In this document: positions 62,811 through 64,000 of the stretch, in pieces
How positions within the stretch are numbered: position 1 is the first letter of the stretch
How the letters are laid out: each line of letters starts with the position of its first letter
Assembly (NCBI RefSeq): GCF_947500075.1
Contig: NZ_CANMQS010000001.1
Span: 372,001 to 436,000 of the forward strand
DNA length: 64,000 nucleotides
Direction: 5' to 3'
DNA from: an uncultured Sulfitobacter sp.
GTDB taxonomy: Bacteria > Pseudomonadota > Alphaproteobacteria > Rhodobacterales > Rhodobacteraceae
Notes under the pieces: generated by a model
Seen by the model: the letters and a program-made list of their open reading frames with translations, nothing else
Databases searched by the model: none
Told to the model about the DNA's origin: nothing
Translations under genes and position numbers: made by a program

Positions 62811-63883
62811 ACATCTTTGTCAAAAGGCTGAAAGCAGTGGCGCGTACCTTGCCGGGCGACATCCCCCTTGAACGGATCCTCCGACTGGTGATCCTCGCAG
62901 TATTTGTGGGCGTCGTTGTCTACTATGCCATTGGCCGAAAGCAGTCTTTCACCCTCTATGCCACGACCAATTCAGTCGCAGTGAACGTTACAGGTGATGA
63001 CCCCCAGGACTGGGAACTTGCAGATGCGTCCCTGTGCCTGCGCAAAACTGAAGATGTCACCAGCAAACCGGAAACACTTGCCGCGAACCCACAATGCAGC
63101 CCCAGCTTTTTTGTGAACGCCGTGGAACCGCCGCCTGAAGCCGAGGACACGGATGGATCCGAGGACACAGATGGATCCGAGGACACAGCCGCAAAGACAC
63201 CTGCTGTGCCAGAACAGGCGTTCTTTGAGATCACCTGGGTCGAAGGCACTCGGCTTGTGATCAACCATACCGCTGGCGGACCAATGACCGTTGATGTGAC
63301 CTATGAGAAGCCAGAGCCAAAAAACTTCTCCACATTTGACGGCATTCCCATCACCCCAAACAGCGTGCTCTTTTTCCCGCGATCCTCGCTCGCCACGACA
63401 GAAGCCGTCTTTCTCAAAGGGCGTGTCCAGGTCGGAAATCCGGTGAAATCGCGCACCTCTTTTCTGCTGCTGAACGGAAGCTACGAAATCCGCGAGCGGT
63501 TGGGCTTGTCATCGGGGCCGACCTTGATTGCAAAGGGAACATTGTTGCCCGGTGACTTTGTCAGCCTTGTTGATCGGCAAGGAGCCGAAATCCCCACCCA
63601 AATGGTCCTTATGCCACCGGCTCGGACGTCAGACCGGGGATTTGACATTGTTGCGACCTCCCCCTTGCGACACAGCGCTTTGCTGGTGGACCGCATTGGG
63701 GCCGCGCGCACAGAAATAACAACCCGCTGGATGGACCGTCTGGCAAGCGATGCGCTGCCGCTGGCGCTGTCGATCTTCCTTGGGCTGTTGGGTGCGTCGC
63801 TTGGCATTGCCAAAAGTCTGGTCGGCCCTGCCCCGCAGTCCAACGCACCAAAACAATCACCATCGGACAAAGCCCCATTGTGA
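62807..63883 (+). CDS. unknown membrane protein with two terminal spans
   Basis: The 358-residue protein has an N-terminal membrane span (about 25-45) and a long extracytoplasmic region with an acidic Asp/Glu-rich repeat. Near 305-330 lies a second span (ALSIFLGLLGASLGIAKSLVG). The repeat EDTDGS occurs twice with a further EDT. No family is recognised. It follows the secreted protein gene with ATGA overlap. A membrane-anchored partner for the secreted proteins is plausible. Confidence 0.65.
   Translation: MNIFVKRLKAVARTLPGDIPLERILRLVILAVFVGVVVYYAIGRKQSFTLYATTNSVAVNVTGDDPQDWELADASLCLRKTEDVTSKPETLAANPQCSPSFFVNAVEPPPEAEDTDGSEDTDGSEDTAAKTPAVPEQAFFEITWVEGTRLVINHTAGGPMTVDVTYEKPEPKNFSTFDGIPITPNSVLFFPRSSLATTEAVFLKGRVQVGNPVKSRTSFLLLNGSYEIRERLGLSSGPTLIAKGTLLPGDFVSLVDRQGAEIPTQMVLMPPARTSDRGFDIVATSPLRHSALLVDRIGAARTEITTRWMDRLASDALPLALSIFLGLLGASLGIAKSLVGPAPQSNAPKQSPSDKAPL
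63135..63188 (+). repeat. short 18-bp tandem repeat within the membrane protein gene
   Basis: GAGGACACNGATGGATCC is repeated twice, followed by a third partial GAGGACACA, encoding EDTDGS-EDTDGS-EDT. The copies differ at one base, which suggests recent duplication by slippage and a possible length polymorphism. Confidence 0.75.
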
Positions 63884-63961
63884 CCCTTGCCGCGCCACGG
63901 GCGGTGAGCTAGAACGAAGACAGAACAGACGCCACAGGGCGCAGAGCAAGGAACAGGCAGC

Positions 63962-64000
63962 ATGCTGACATCGGTGGAGCTTTGTGCAGGTGCGGGCGGT
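63962..64000 (+). CDS. C5 cytosine DNA methyltransferase, N-terminal fragment (cut by window edge)
   Basis: Thirteen codons are visible: MLTSVELCAGAGG. ELCAGAGG is the S-adenosylmethionine-binding motif I (usually F-x-GxGG) in the form seen in many C5 methyltransferases. AAGGAACAGG lies ten or so bases upstream of the ATG. The gene continues beyond the right edge, so catalytic motifs cannot be checked. The enzyme could belong to a restriction-modification or other defence locus. Confidence 0.75.
   Translation, partial: MLTSVELCAGAGG

Noticed and set aside
1-64000. insertion sequences, prophage or gene-transfer-agent genes
   Set aside because: No transposase, integrase, capsid, terminase or long terminal inverted repeats were found in any frame.

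Overview
The window looks like chromosomal DNA of a marine alphaproteobacterium of the Roseobacter group (Rhodobacterales). This rests on GC-rich codon use, tightly packed operons with ATGA start/stop overlaps, several binding-protein-dependent ABC and TRAP transporters, an aa3-type cytochrome oxidase subunit I gene, and tRNA genes with encoded CCA. The genus cannot be fixed from sequence alone. No insertion sequence, prophage or CRISPR array was seen.

Layout. (1) 1-1666: the edge of a secreted-protein gene, then an Omp85-type outer membrane protein. (2) 1675-12506: an amine-utilisation region. A minus-strand operon (Rieske oxygenase, unknown 86-residue protein, flavin amine oxidase, class III aminotransferase) diverges from a PotFGHI-like polyamine ABC transporter that is followed by a trimethylamine-dehydrogenase-type flavoprotein. 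(3) 12516-16373: a three-subunit molybdenum hydroxylase with a MoaD-like gene as fourth cistron. (4) 16702-29267: a type I secretion locus. It holds a 1713-residue RTX adhesin with FecR-like, VCBS-repeat and von Willebrand A regions, a divergent CHASE2-adenylate cyclase, and the HlyD/ABC/TolC exporter. (5) 29518-36799: an NTF2-like protein, a LysR regulator with a clear dyad, a DctPQM TRAP transporter, an N-acyl-D-amino-acid deacylase and a D-amino-acid dehydrogenase-like oxidase. (6) 36863-50664: a large sugar or polyol catabolic cluster. It has a TIM-barrel epimerase and SorC-type repressor on the minus strand, then divergently an FGGY kinase, acetoin-dehydrogenase-like E1alpha/E1beta/lipoyl-hydrolase, an RbsB/LsrB-type ABC transporter and DhaK/DhaL, with an aldo/keto reductase facing it. 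(7) 50920-59979: housekeeping genes: tRNA-Leu(GAG), a peptidoglycan-binding protein, FrnE-like thioredoxin-fold protein, LipB, a second class III cyclase, CtaD, a small membrane protein carrying a CtaD-like motif, a MAPEG protein, an MFS exporter and tRNA-Gly(GCC). (8) 60351-64000: four unrecognised envelope proteins, one with a trypsin-like triad, followed by the first codons of a C5 cytosine DNA methyltransferase.

The best candidates for undescribed biology are region 6, region 4 and region 8. In region 6 the SorC regulator, FGGY kinase and LsrB-like transporter recall the AI-2 (lsr) system, but the downstream enzymes are an acyloin-cleaving complex and an atypical DhaK. In region 4 a FecR-like domain is built into the secreted adhesin next to a CHASE2 cyclase. 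Region 8 is a possible island behind a tRNA gene. In three transporter loci a GC-rich hairpin follows the binding-protein gene, which fits differential expression within the operon.
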